NCBI GenBank assembly: GCA_031277255.1
Contig: JAITMS010000137.1
Span: forward strand, 1-36,636
DNA: 36,636 bases
Origin: Azonexus sp.
GTDB taxonomy: Bacteria; Pseudomonadota; Gammaproteobacteria; Burkholderiales; Rhodocyclaceae
Reading direction: 5' to 3'
Below the pieces are notes generated by a model. The model was not told the DNA's origin. It saw only the letters and a program-made list of their open reading frames with translations, and searched no databases. The translations under genes were made by a program, and so were the position numbers. Positions 17,670-25,973 of the stretch are shown piece by piece; position 1 is the stretch's first letter; the number at the start of each line of letters is the position of its first letter.

Positions 17670-17726
17670 TGAAGGCCGTATGAAACCAGTTTGAAGTCAC
17701 CGCGCCGCATGTGAAGCCAGTGTGAA
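17670..17726. promoter_or_regulatory. TGAA direct repeats with 11-bp phasing (candidate OmpR/PhoB-type operator)
   Basis: TGAA occurs at 17670, 17681, 17692, 17712 and 17723, with spacings of 11, 11, 20 and 11 bp. Around them two longer blocks are alike: TGAAACCAGTTTGAAGT (17681-17697) and TGAAGCCAGTGTGAAAT (17712-17728). An 11-bp direct-repeat period is the hallmark of OmpR/PhoB-family binding sites. It lies between the divergent VIT/VWA and acyltransferase genes and could serve either. No such regulator is encoded nearby. Confidence 0.6.
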
Positions 17727-17825
17727 ATGGCCGGGCGGGCAGCCCGGCGCGGCATGTACTTATCGCCGCATTCCCGGTATTTTCAAACCTTTGCCGCTGC
17801 CAGCCCAAGGGCCGTTCACCGCGCC

Positions 17826-18869
17826 ATGCCTGCCTCTCCCTCGCGTTGCCGCTTCGATCCCCGTTTCTGGTGGTTCGTCCTGCTGTCGCGGCTGGCGTTC
17901 TCGATTTATTTTTCGCGGCGGCGCATCGTCGGCGCACCGCCGCGCCAGCGGCCCTGTCAGTTGATCGTATGCAGCCACCGCAACGGGGCGATTGATGGCT
18001 ATGGCGTCAAATCGCTATTCACCAGGGCGCTGTTCCCGCTGTCCGTACAGTTGCTGAGGAATCCCTTGCTACGCCTGATGTTCACCGGCATTCCGGTGGT
18101 CCGCCAGAAAGATCGTGAACGTTACGGCATCCCGGCCTCGGCGGGCGGCAGCGTGATTCAGGCAAGCTGCGCTCACCTGCGCGCCGGCGGCGTGCTGGCG
18201 ATGTTCCCCGAAGGCAGCAGCGAATGGGGGCCGCATCCCCTGCCCTACCAGCCCGGCACGGCGCGTATCGTGCGTATCTTGCTGGAAGAAGGCGCGCCGC
18301 TGGAAGTCGTGCCGCTCGGCCTGTTCTACCGCGCCCCCGACCGTTTCCGCTCCAGCGTCGACATGCTGCTCGGCGAGCCGATAGCCCTGCCCGCCCGGCA
18401 AGAAGAAGACAAACGCCAATGGGAACAGCGCATCAACACCGCCTTGGCCGAGGCGCTCGACGCGGTATCGGTCAACTGCCCGGACGTGGCGACCTTCGAG
18501 CGGGTCGAACGCCTGGCCGGGGCCGACGCCGATAACGGCCAATCCTATGCCCTGGCCTTCAAACATTGGCAGCGACAGGCGGCAGAAGGCTTGCCGGAGG
18601 CTATTCCCGCGCCGGACAAAACGCCCCTCTGGCGCTGGCTATGCGGCCTGCCCGGCATGACCCTGCTGGCCCCCGTACTGCTGGCCGGATTCCTCGCCGG
18701 ACGCCAAGCCGACGCGCGCAACACCGTCACCTTCTTCCGCATGGCGGGCGGCTTTGCGATGGCGCTGCTGTGGCTGCCGGTGCTGATTGCGCTGTTTTGC
18801 TTCTGCCCCCTGCCAATAGCCTGCTGGGGCGTGCTGGCGGCGGCGGGGTGGCCCGCGTTCCAACGATGA
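17826..18869 (+). CDS. PlsC-like 1-acylglycerol-phosphate acyltransferase with C-terminal membrane segments
   Basis: 347 aa from ATG 17826 (MPASPSRCRFDPRFWW); longer in-frame starts lack membrane-protein character. The acyltransferase HxxxxD motif is HRNGAIDGYG (about residues 52-61) and the FPEG motif III is MFPEGSSEWGPHP (about 120-132). The last 75 residues carry two or three hydrophobic segments, unlike minimal PlsC (about 240 aa). It presumably transfers an acyl chain to a lysophospholipid or related acceptor on the inner membrane. It overlaps the PAP2 gene by ATGA and is the first gene of a three-gene coupled unit. The housekeeping plsC is normally elsewhere, so this is probably a specialised paralogue. 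Confidence 0.85.
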   Translation: MPASPSRCRFDPRFWWFVLLSRLAFSIYFSRRRIVGAPPRQRPCQLIVCSHRNGAIDGYGVKSLFTRALFPLSVQLLRNPLLRLMFTGIPVVRQKDRERYGIPASAGGSVIQASCAHLRAGGVLAMFPEGSSEWGPHPLPYQPGTARIVRILLEEGAPLEVVPLGLFYRAPDRFRSSVDMLLGEPIALPARQEEDKRQWEQRINTALAEALDAVSVNCPDVATFERVERLAGADADNGQSYALAFKHWQRQAAEGLPEAIPAPDKTPLWRWLCGLPGMTLLAPVLLAGFLAGRQADARNTVTFFRMAGGFAMALLWLPVLIALFCFCPLPIACWGVLAAAGWPAFQR

Positions 18870-19774
18870 CGCGCACGGAAAACGCGCTGGCCGCTCCCCC
18901 CGACCGTTTGACGCGCTGGGCCGCCGTCGTCGCCGGGTTGTTCGCGGCAGAACTGGCGTTGATCTGGTTATTCGGCTCGATCACCGCCTGGCAGGGTGAT
19001 GACGCGATGCTGCAAGCCTGTTCCGTCATCGGCTTGCTGGCATGGTGCGCGGCGCTGCTCTGCTTGCGCGCGCCGCCGGGCAGCAGATGGGCGGCGTGGC
19101 GCGGCGTGCTGCTATTTGCCGCAAGCTGGCTGATCTTTCCGCTGTTCAAAGCCATCCGCGCGGGCTGGATCGCGCACCCGGCGGATGCGCCGCTGCTGGC
19201 GCTCGACCGCGCCCTTTGGGGCGGCTTGAGCCTGCCCGAACACGCCTTCGCGCTGGAGCGGCTCTGGCTGTCGGAAGTCTTGAGTGCCGGTTATTTCGCC
19301 TTTTTCTTCGTCGTCCTGGTTCCGGTCATCTGGTTTGCCATCAAGCGCCAACAGCGGGAGGCGCTGGCGTTTTTTCTCGGCCTGCACCTCATCTATCTGA
19401 TCGGCTTCGTGGGCTATGTGCTGGTACCGGCGGGCGGGCCGTACATGGCCTTCCCTGAGATATTTCCCTACCCGGCAGAAGGCGGCGCGATGACGCATTT
19501 TCTGACCGGACTGGTGGCGCAGGGCATCACCGGCATGGACGTTTTTCCCAGCCTGCACAGCGGCGTCACCGTGTATGTGTGGGGTTTTTTCCTCCTCGGC
19601 GGACGGCGCTACCGCGCCGCGACCATCGCGCTGACGCCAGTGATGCTCAGCATCGTGACGGCGACGGTGTATCTGCGCTACCACTACGGCATCGACCTGC
19701 TCGCCGGCATCGCGCTGGCGCTGGGCGTGCTGTGGGTCGTCCAATCATGTCGTAAACGTGAAGGAGTTTGTTGA
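18866..19774 (+). CDS. PAP2-superfamily membrane phosphatase (Aur1/Ipt1-like)
   Basis: 302 aa with about six to eight membrane helices. The PAP2 catalytic signatures are PAGGPYMAFP (about 189-198), FPSLHSGVT (about 228-236, with the catalytic His) and YLRYHYGIDLLAG (about 272-284, nucleophile His and Asp). This spacing resembles the PAP2_3 group that includes inositolphosphorylceramide synthases, so transfer of a phospho-headgroup is as likely as simple phosphatidate dephosphorylation. The start overlaps the acyltransferase stop by 4 nt and the stop shares one base with the next start. Confidence 0.85.
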   Translation: MTRTENALAAPPDRLTRWAAVVAGLFAAELALIWLFGSITAWQGDDAMLQACSVIGLLAWCAALLCLRAPPGSRWAAWRGVLLFAASWLIFPLFKAIRAGWIAHPADAPLLALDRALWGGLSLPEHAFALERLWLSEVLSAGYFAFFFVVLVPVIWFAIKRQQREALAFFLGLHLIYLIGFVGYVLVPAGGPYMAFPEIFPYPAEGGAMTHFLTGLVAQGITGMDVFPSLHSGVTVYVWGFFLLGGRRYRAATIALTPVMLSIVTATVYLRYHYGIDLLAGIALALGVLWVVQSCRKREGVC

Positions 19775-22281
19775 TGTCCCTGATCCTGCCTTTCACCGCC
19801 CCGCAAGCCGCTGATCTCGCCATCAGCGGCGGCAAGGGCGCGAATCTTGCTCGCGCCGCGCAGCAGTTGCCGGTGCCGCCGGGGGTGATCGTCACCAGCG
19901 CCGCTTACCGCGCGTTCATTGCGCCGCTGGCGGCGGAGGTGTCTGGTCTGCTGCGTCGACATGGCGCGGATCATGCGGCGTGCAGCGCGGCGATACGCGC
20001 CGTGATCCTCGCGCAGCCCTTGCCTCATGCGCTCATCGCCGAATTGACCGCAGCCCTGCGCGAGCGCGGGCTGGAAGACGCGCCGCTCGCCGTGCGCTCC
20101 TCCGGCACCTTGGAAGACTTGCCCGGCGCGGCTTTCGCCGGTCAGCACGATACCTTTCTCAACCTGCGCGGCGCGTCCGCCGTGATCGAGGCGGTGCGCG
20201 CCTGCTACGCCTCATTGTGGAACGAGCGCGTGCTGCCCTACCGCGAGCGGCTGGGCGTCGATCATCTCGATGCGGCGATGGCGGTGGTGATTCAGCGCAT
20301 GGCCGAGGTCGGCGCTGAGGAAGCGGCGGGCGTCGCCTTCAGCATCGACCCGGTGCAGGGCAGGCTCGATCAGGTGCTCATCAACGCCGCTTTCGGTCTG
20401 GGCGAAACCGTGGTCGCGGGCGAAGCGCCGGTGGATGAATATCGCGTCGCGCGCGGCAAGGAGGGCGTGGCGGGCGCTGTGCTCACGCGCCATATCGCCG
20501 ACAAGCCGGAGGCGTTGGTCGGCGACGGCGCTGGCGGCACGCGCGGCGTGGCGCTGCCTGCCGCGCAGCGGGCGCAAAGCGCGCTTGCCGACGCGCAGTG
20601 CGTCGAAGTCGCGCAACTGGCGCTCGCCGCCGAGCAGCACTTCGGCTTTCCCCAGGACATCGAATGGGGCTACAGCGCCGGGCGTTTGTATCTGCTGCAA
20701 TCCCGCGCCGTTACGCGCATTCCGGCGTGCTGGACGCGCGACGAATCGGCGGAGCGTTTCCCCAACGCCGTCACGCCGATGACCTGGGATCTGGTCGAGG
20801 AGGGTTTTCACACCTCGCTCAATTATTCCTTCGCGCTCATGGGCCTGCCGCATTTCGGCGACAAATGGTTCGCCATGCGCGACTATTACATCTACGGCAA
20901 CCAGAACGCGGTCGAGCTTTACGGCGGTCGCCTGCCCATCGCCGTGTTGAAAGACCTCGACAGCCTGCAAGCGGCCCTGCCGCAAATCGCCAGTCAATAC
21001 GCCTGGGTGCAGGAATTGCCGATGCGCTGGATGCGCGATCTCGATACCTATCTGCTCGGCATCGGCGCTTTGATGCGCGAGCCGCTCGACACCAAAACGC
21101 TCGCCGAGCAATGGGCCTACGTCTTGCGCGTGCGCGATCTGGGGCGCGAATATTTTTTGCCCAATATCGCCATTTCGCTGACCCAGCGCATGTTGTACGC
21201 GCTGCTGCAACACCTGCTGAAACTCTTTACCGGCGACGCGCAGCAGGCGCAAACGCTGTTCGACCGGCTGCTTGCCAGCACCGACACCAAGACCACCCAG
21301 GTCAACAGCGAATTGTGGGCGCTCTCAAGGCTGATCCACCACGATCCCCCGTTGAGCGCGACCTTGAATGCGATGAACAGCCGCCAATTCCTGAGCCATT
21401 TGCACGATTACCCGGCCTTTGCCAAAGCCTTCCAGCAACTCTTGCAACGCCACGGCCACCGCGAATTCGACTTCGACGCCTATCAGCCGACCTGGATCGA
21501 AACGCCGCAAACCGTGCTCGACCAGCTCAAGGCGCTCGCCACGCGCCCCGACGAAGACCGCCGCGCGCGCGAACTCGACGCCCGCATCGGCATGGCCGAA
21601 ACCGAACACGCGCTGCTGGCGAAAACGCCAGAGGCGCTGCGCTATCTGGTGCAGGAAATCATTCGCCTCGCCCGCGCCTACACCGCGCTCGACGATCTGG
21701 AACACTACCAGACCACGCGCCTGACGCTCCCCTTCCGCCGCGGTCTGCGCGCCATCGGTGAGCAACTGGTCGGGCAATTCATACTGGAAGCGCGCGACGA
21801 CATCTATTTCTGCCCCTTTGCCGTATTCGACGCCGCCGTGCGTGACGGCGACTACGCTCCGGTACGCGCCGCCGTCGCGCAACACAAAGCCGGTTACGAA
21901 GAAGCGCGTAAAAACACGCCCGCCTGGCGCTACGGCGAAAGCCATGACGTAGACCTCAACGCCGACACCCTGCAAGGACTCGGCGGCAGCCCCGGCGTGG
22001 TCGAAGGTGAAGTCTTCATCGTCCGCGGCCCGGAAGATTTCGCCGCCTTTCCACAAAACGCGATTCTCGTCGCCCGCACCACCAATCCCGCCTGGACGCC
22101 CCTGTTCTACCAGGCCATCGGCGTCATCACCGAAAGCGGCGGCCCCCTCTCGCACGGCGCCGTCACCGCCCGCGAACTCGGCCTGCCCGCCGTGATGAGC
22201 GTGCGCGACGCGATCACCCGCCTCAGCAACGGCGCGCGCGTCCGCATCGACGGCGCGCGCGGGGTGGTGACGGTGGTTTGA
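19774..22281 (+). CDS. PEP-synthase-family dikinase, rifampicin phosphotransferase-like architecture
   Basis: 835 aa; ATG at 19774 with AAGGAG 7 nt upstream. The N-terminal ATP-binding domain (residues 1 to about 320) has GGKGANLARA, AVRSSGTLEDLPGAAFAGQH and DIEWGYSAGRLYLLQSRAVT. The middle domain (about 325-720) begins RFPNAVTPMTWDLVEEGF. The C-terminal swivelling domain has the phosphohistidine in GGPLSHGAVTARELGLPAV (about 788-806). There is no PEP/pyruvate TIM barrel, so it is not PEP synthase or PPDK. The order matches rifampicin phosphotransferase, which moves the beta-phosphate of ATP to a hydroxyl. Its coupling to PlsC and PAP2 genes suggests a lipid or lipid-precursor acceptor rather than an antibiotic; this is inference. 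Confidence 0.82.
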   Translation: MSLILPFTAPQAADLAISGGKGANLARAAQQLPVPPGVIVTSAAYRAFIAPLAAEVSGLLRRHGADHAACSAAIRAVILAQPLPHALIAELTAALRERGLEDAPLAVRSSGTLEDLPGAAFAGQHDTFLNLRGASAVIEAVRACYASLWNERVLPYRERLGVDHLDAAMAVVIQRMAEVGAEEAAGVAFSIDPVQGRLDQVLINAAFGLGETVVAGEAPVDEYRVARGKEGVAGAVLTRHIADKPEALVGDGAGGTRGVALPAAQRAQSALADAQCVEVAQLALAAEQHFGFPQDIEWGYSAGRLYLLQSRAVTRIPACWTRDESAERFPNAVTPMTWDLVEEGFHTSLNYSFALMGLPHFGDKWFAMRDYYIYGNQNAVELYGGRLPIAVLKDLDSLQAALPQIASQYAWVQELPMRWMRDLDTYLLGIGALMREPLDTKTLAEQWAYVLRVRDLGREYFLPNIAISLTQRMLYALLQHLLKLFTGDAQQAQTLFDRLLASTDTKTTQVNSELWALSRLIHHDPPLSATLNAMNSRQFLSHLHDYPAFAKAFQQLLQRHGHREFDFDAYQPTWIETPQTVLDQLKALATRPDEDRRARELDARIGMAETEHALLAKTPEALRYLVQEIIRLARAYTALDDLEHYQTTRLTLPFRRGLRAIGEQLVGQFILEARDDIYFCPFAVFDAAVRDGDYAPVRAAVAQHKAGYEEARKNTPAWRYGESHDVDLNADTLQGLGGSPGVVEGEVFIVRGPEDFAAFPQNAILVARTTNPAWTPLFYQAIGVITESGGPLSHGAVTARELGLPAVMSVRDAITRLSNGARVRIDGARGVVTVV

Positions 22282-22302
22282 GCGCCGCGCGGTAAAAAGT
22301 AT

Positions 22303-22330
22303 TTGACGGACAGAAAAAGCGGCGTAGCAT
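22303..22330 (+). promoter_or_regulatory. Sigma-70-type promoter for the NAD salvage operon
   Basis: -35 TTGACG (22303-22308), 16-bp spacer, -10 TAGCAT (22325-22330). It predicts a transcript start near 22337, about 50 nt before nadM, and shows the NAD genes need not be read from the upstream dikinase unit. Confidence 0.7.
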
Positions 22331-22339
22331 TACACCATC

Positions 22340-22387
22340 GCTGAAGGACAGACCTTCGGCATTCACCATCGCATGAGGGAGCCTCAT
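22340..22387 (+). promoter_or_regulatory. Two leader hairpins, the second covering the SD and start codon of nadM
   Basis: Hairpin 1 is GCTGAAGG/CCTTCGGC with an ACAGA loop (22340-22360, one G-T pair). Hairpin 2 is ATGAGG/CCTCAT with a GAG loop (22373-22387); it contains the GAGGGAG ribosome site and the first two bases of the ATG at 22386. Folding would block initiation. It matches no NAD riboswitch class I know. Confidence 0.5.
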
Positions 22388-23435
22388 GGATCTTGATTAT
22401 CTCGTCTTCATCGGGCGTTTCGAGCCTTTTCACAACGGTCACGCCGCTGTTGCCCGCCATGCGCTGGTGCGGGCCAAAAAGCTCATTTTTCTGGTTGGTT
22501 CCGCCAATACGCCCCGTACCGTGCGTAATCCGTGGACGGTTGCTGAACGCGCCGTGATGATTCAATCGGCGCTGGCGGATGTCGCTGGGCGTTTGATCGT
22601 CCGTCCCCTGCGCGATCATCTCTATAACGAAAATCTGTGGGTGGCCAATGTCCAGCGCACGGTGGCCGAGGCGATTCAGGCCGATGGCGGCGACAGCGGG
22701 GCAAAAATCGGCTTGATTGGCATGAGCAAGGATGCCTCCAGCTACTATTTGCGTGAGTTTCCGCAGTGGCTGCTGGTTGATGTGCAACATACCGAATCGC
22801 TCTCGGCGACCGAGTTGCGGGCTTATCTGCTGGCGGCGGACGGCGCCGATTTCCAGGGCGGCTTGTTGATGCTGCGCGGCAATGTGCCGGAGCCGGTGTT
22901 CGAGATGCTGGAGGCGTTTCGCAAAAACTCGCCGGCTTATGGGCAGTTGGCGGCGGAATACCGTTTTGTCGAGGAATACAAGGCGGGTTGGAAAAATGCG
23001 CCTTATCCGCCGACCTTCGTGACTACCGATGCCGTGGTCGTGCATTCCGGCCATGTGCTGTTGGTGCGCCGCCGCGCCGAGCCAGGCAAGGGGCTATGGG
23101 CGCTGCCGGGCGGTTTTGTCGGTCAGGATGAAGGTTTGCTCGAATCCTGTCTGCGCGAGTTGCGCGAGGAAACCCGGTTGAAAATTCCGGCGCCGGTGCT
23201 CAAAGGCTCGTTGAAAGGTCGGCAGGTGTTCGACCACCCGGAACGCAGCCTGCGCGGTCGCACGATTACCCATGCCTTCCACTTCGATTTTCCGGCAGGC
23301 GAATTGCCAGCCGTGCGGGGTGGCGACGATGCCGACAAGGCGCGTTGGATTCCGGTCAGTGAGGCGCTGGAAATGGGGGTGAAACTGTTTGAGGATCATT
23401 TGCATATTCTTGAGTTTTTCCTGGGCCGGGGGTGA
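22386..23435 (+). CDS. nadM: Bifunctional NMN adenylyltransferase / Nudix hydrolase
   Basis: 349 aa. The N-terminal nucleotidyltransferase (residues 1 to about 180) makes NAD from NMN and ATP: GRFEPFHNGH (10-19, HxGH type) and SLSATELRAYL (ISxTxxR type). The C-terminal Nudix domain (about 215-345) has the Nudix box GGFVGQDEGLLESCLREL, then REETRLKI. In this fusion family the Nudix half hydrolyses ADP-ribose. No winged helix follows the Nudix domain, so it is not the NrtR repressor. It is the first gene of the operon and lies 63 bp before nadV. The pairing of NadM-Nudix with NadV is a known nicotinamide-recycling arrangement, also seen in cyanobacteria and some phages. Confidence 0.93.
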   Translation: MDLDYLVFIGRFEPFHNGHAAVARHALVRAKKLIFLVGSANTPRTVRNPWTVAERAVMIQSALADVAGRLIVRPLRDHLYNENLWVANVQRTVAEAIQADGGDSGAKIGLIGMSKDASSYYLREFPQWLLVDVQHTESLSATELRAYLLAADGADFQGGLLMLRGNVPEPVFEMLEAFRKNSPAYGQLAAEYRFVEEYKAGWKNAPYPPTFVTTDAVVVHSGHVLLVRRRAEPGKGLWALPGGFVGQDEGLLESCLRELREETRLKIPAPVLKGSLKGRQVFDHPERSLRGRTITHAFHFDFPAGELPAVRGGDDADKARWIPVSEALEMGVKLFEDHLHILEFFLGRG

Positions 23436-23498
23436 TTCCGGCCTTTTCCCGCCGGTGGATAGACCGCCGGTTCAACTTGACGCGAAGGAGCTTCCGTT

Positions 23499-24908
23499 AT
23501 GAAAATTCTCGACAATCTGCTGCTCAATACCGACAGCTACAAGGCCAGCCACTGGCTGCAATATCCGCCCGGCACCGACGCCACCTTTTTCTATGTCGAA
23601 TCGCGCGGCGGTATCCATGACCGTACCGTGTTCTTCGGGCTTCAGGCCATTCTCAAGGAATATCTCGGCAAACCGGTCACCAAGGCCGACATCATTGAAG
23701 CGCGCGAGGTCTTCGCCGCTCACGGCGAACCGTTCAACGAAGCGGGCTGGCGGCGCCTCGTCGACCGTCATGGCGGTCGCTTGCCCTTGCGCATCCGCGC
23801 CGTGCCGGAAGGCGCGGTGGTACCGACGCATCAGGCCCTGATGACCATCGAATCGACCGACCCGGATGCCTTCTGGTTGCCGTCCTATCTGGAAACGATG
23901 CTGTTGCGCATCTGGTATCCGGTAACGGTCGCTACCATCAGTTGGCACGCCAAACAGACCATCCGCCAGTTTCTTGAGCGCACCAGCGACGACCCATCGG
24001 GGCAGTTGCCGTTCAAGCTGCACGACTTTGGCGCCCGCGGTGTTTCCAGCGTCGAATCGGCGGCTATTGGCGGCGCGGCGCACCTGGTCAATTTCATGGG
24101 CACGGATACGGTTTCCGCTCTGCAACTCATCAAGGCGCACTACCACGAGCCGATGGCCGGATTCTCGATTCCGGCGGCGGAACACAGCACGATCACCAGT
24201 TGGGGCCGCGATAACGAGGCAGAGGCCTATCGCAACATGCTTCGGCAGTTTGCCAAACCCGGCGCCATCGTCGCCGTGGTTTCGGATAGTTATGACATTT
24301 TTCAGGCCATCCGCCAGCACTGGGGCAAGACGCTGAAGCAGGAAGTCATTGATTCCGGCGCCACCATCGTCATTCGCCCGGATTCCGGCGACCCGGTGGC
24401 CGTGGTTCATCAATGCCTCGAACTGCTTGACGAAGCCTTCGGCCACACGGTCAATACCAAGGGTTACAAGGTGCTCAACCACGTCCGCGTGATTCAGGGC
24501 GACGGCATCAACCCGGCCAGCCTGCGCGCCATTCTCGAACGTGTCACCAGCGCCGGATACGCTACCGACAACATTGCTTTCGGCATGGGCGGGGCGCTGT
24601 TGCAGCAACTCAACCGCGATACGCAGAAATTCGCCTTGAAGTGCTCGGCGGCGCGCGTCGATGGCCGCTGGGTCGACGTATACAAAGATCCGGCGACCGA
24701 CAAGGGCAAGCAGAGTAAACGCGGGCGGATGACGCTGTACCGGCACCGCGAAAACGGCAGCTATCGCACCGGGCCGCTGTTGCCCGACGGCAGCGCGCCG
24801 CCGCCAGACTATGAAGACGCTTTGGCGACCGTCTGGGAAAACGGCAAGATCGTCCGCGACTGGACTTTTGCCCAAATCCGCCAGCGCGCCGACGGCGAAC
24901 GTCTCTGA
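23499..24908 (+). CDS. nadV: Nicotinamide phosphoribosyltransferase
   Basis: 469 aa, standard NAMPT length. It converts nicotinamide and PRPP to NMN, bypassing the nicotinate route. It opens LLNTDSYKASHWLQYPPGT, typical of the family. The catalytic-core stretches are HDFGARGVSSVESAAIGGAAH, split by the GARG motif, then IPAAEHSTITSWG (phosphohistidine region), VIRPDSGDP and IQGDGIN (phosphoribose contacts). AAGGAG lies 8 nt before the ATG. The product feeds directly into NadM upstream, so the pair makes NAD from nicotinamide in two steps. Confidence 0.95.
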   Translation: MKILDNLLLNTDSYKASHWLQYPPGTDATFFYVESRGGIHDRTVFFGLQAILKEYLGKPVTKADIIEAREVFAAHGEPFNEAGWRRLVDRHGGRLPLRIRAVPEGAVVPTHQALMTIESTDPDAFWLPSYLETMLLRIWYPVTVATISWHAKQTIRQFLERTSDDPSGQLPFKLHDFGARGVSSVESAAIGGAAHLVNFMGTDTVSALQLIKAHYHEPMAGFSIPAAEHSTITSWGRDNEAEAYRNMLRQFAKPGAIVAVVSDSYDIFQAIRQHWGKTLKQEVIDSGATIVIRPDSGDPVAVVHQCLELLDEAFGHTVNTKGYKVLNHVRVIQGDGINPASLRAILERVTSAGYATDNIAFGMGGALLQQLNRDTQKFALKCSAARVDGRWVDVYKDPATDKGKQSKRGRMTLYRHRENGSYRTGPLLPDGSAPPPDYEDALATVWENGKIVRDWTFAQIRQRADGERL

Positions 24909-24941
24909 GCCGTCCCGTCAATCAATTTGAGGAGAGTCATC

Positions 24942-25973
24942 ATGTTTGGATTTCGCTACATCAAACCTGCGCCGGGTCGCTATCTGTTCCAGTACCGCAA
25001 CGGCAGCGTCGTGCGCGAAGGGGTTGGCCTGTCTTTCTGGTATTTCGCGCCGCGGTCGACGCTGGTCGGCGTGCCGGTCACGGCGGTCGAAACGCCTTTC
25101 ATGTTTGAAGACGTTACCCGTGACTTTCAGGAAGTCACCTTGCAGGGCCAGGTCAGTTACCGGATTGCCGATCCGGGTCGTCTGGCCAGGCAACTCGACT
25201 ACAGCTTGCGGCCCAACGGCCAATACGCCGCGGAAGACCCGGAACGCCTGCCGCTACGGGTGCTCAACGCGGTCAAGGCGACTTTTCGCAATCTGTTGCA
25301 GGAACTGGACTTGCGCGACGTTTTACAAGGAACCGAGCGGCTGTCGGTCGCGGCGCATCAGAGTGTCGCCGCTGCCGCCAGCCTTGCCAATCTCGGCATC
25401 GAGATCATGGCGCTGGATCTGCTCGCCGTAAAACCCAACCCGGAAACCGCCCGCGCCCTGGAAGCGCCTGTGCGCGAGGAGATTCTCAAACAGGCCGACG
25501 ATGCCACCTACGCTCGCCGCAACGCCGCCATCGAGCAGGAGCGCACGGTCAAGGAGAACGAACTGCGCAGCGAACTGCTGATTGAGCAGAAGAAGCGGCA
25601 GGTGCGCGAGACAGAGGCCGAATCCGACCGGGTCTTGCGCGAAAAACGCCAGCAGATAGAGGCGCAGGATCTGGTCGGTAAAATCCGGCTGGAACAGGAA
25701 AACGCCAAACTGGTCCAGTTGCAGGCCCAGAACCAGAAGCAGGAAGCCGACGCCCGCGCCTACGGCGTGCAGGCGCTGGTCGATGCCGTCAAGGGATTGG
25801 ACGCCCGTTCCTTGCAAGCCCTGACGCTTGGTCAGGTAACGCCGGAGATGCTGATGGCGTTGGGGTTCCAGAACATCGCCGACAATGCGGCCAAGATCGG
25901 CGAACTCAACGTCTCGCCCGACCTGCTGCGCCGGTTGTCGAGGCGGAGGGCGCGGAATGAGTCGCAAAAGTGA
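24942..25973 (+). CDS. SPFH/band-7 domain protein
   Basis: 343 aa from ATG 24942, chosen for the strong GAGGAG about 7 nt upstream. An SPFH domain spans about residues 20-185 (VPVTAVETPFMFEDVTRDFQ, then QVSYRIADPGRLARQLDY). A long charged coiled coil follows (about 180-270, EQERTVKENELRSELLIEQK). A C-terminal segment contains DAVKGLDARSLQALTLGQVT. No clear N-terminal membrane anchor is visible, unlike flotillins or stomatins. It overlaps the next gene by 17 nt and shares the NAD operon. Such proteins scaffold membrane complexes; a link to NAD recycling is suggested only by context. Confidence 0.85.
   Translation: MFGFRYIKPAPGRYLFQYRNGSVVREGVGLSFWYFAPRSTLVGVPVTAVETPFMFEDVTRDFQEVTLQGQVSYRIADPGRLARQLDYSLRPNGQYAAEDPERLPLRVLNAVKATFRNLLQELDLRDVLQGTERLSVAAHQSVAAAASLANLGIEIMALDLLAVKPNPETARALEAPVREEILKQADDATYARRNAAIEQERTVKENELRSELLIEQKKRQVRETEAESDRVLREKRQQIEAQDLVGKIRLEQENAKLVQLQAQNQKQEADARAYGVQALVDAVKGLDARSLQALTLGQVTPEMLMALGFQNIADNAAKIGELNVSPDLLRRLSRRRARNESQK

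Noticed and set aside
19774-22281. Phosphoenolpyruvate synthase (ppsA) or pyruvate phosphate dikinase
   Set aside because: The ATP-grasp and swivelling His domains are present, but the His domain is at the C-terminus and the PEP/pyruvate TIM barrel is missing.
22386-23435. NrtR transcriptional repressor
   Set aside because: The protein has a Nudix domain but begins with a nucleotidyltransferase domain and lacks the C-terminal winged helix of NrtR.
23449-23471. Direct repeat CCGCCGGT before nadV as a regulatory site
   Set aside because: Short, GC-rich and expected by chance at this composition.
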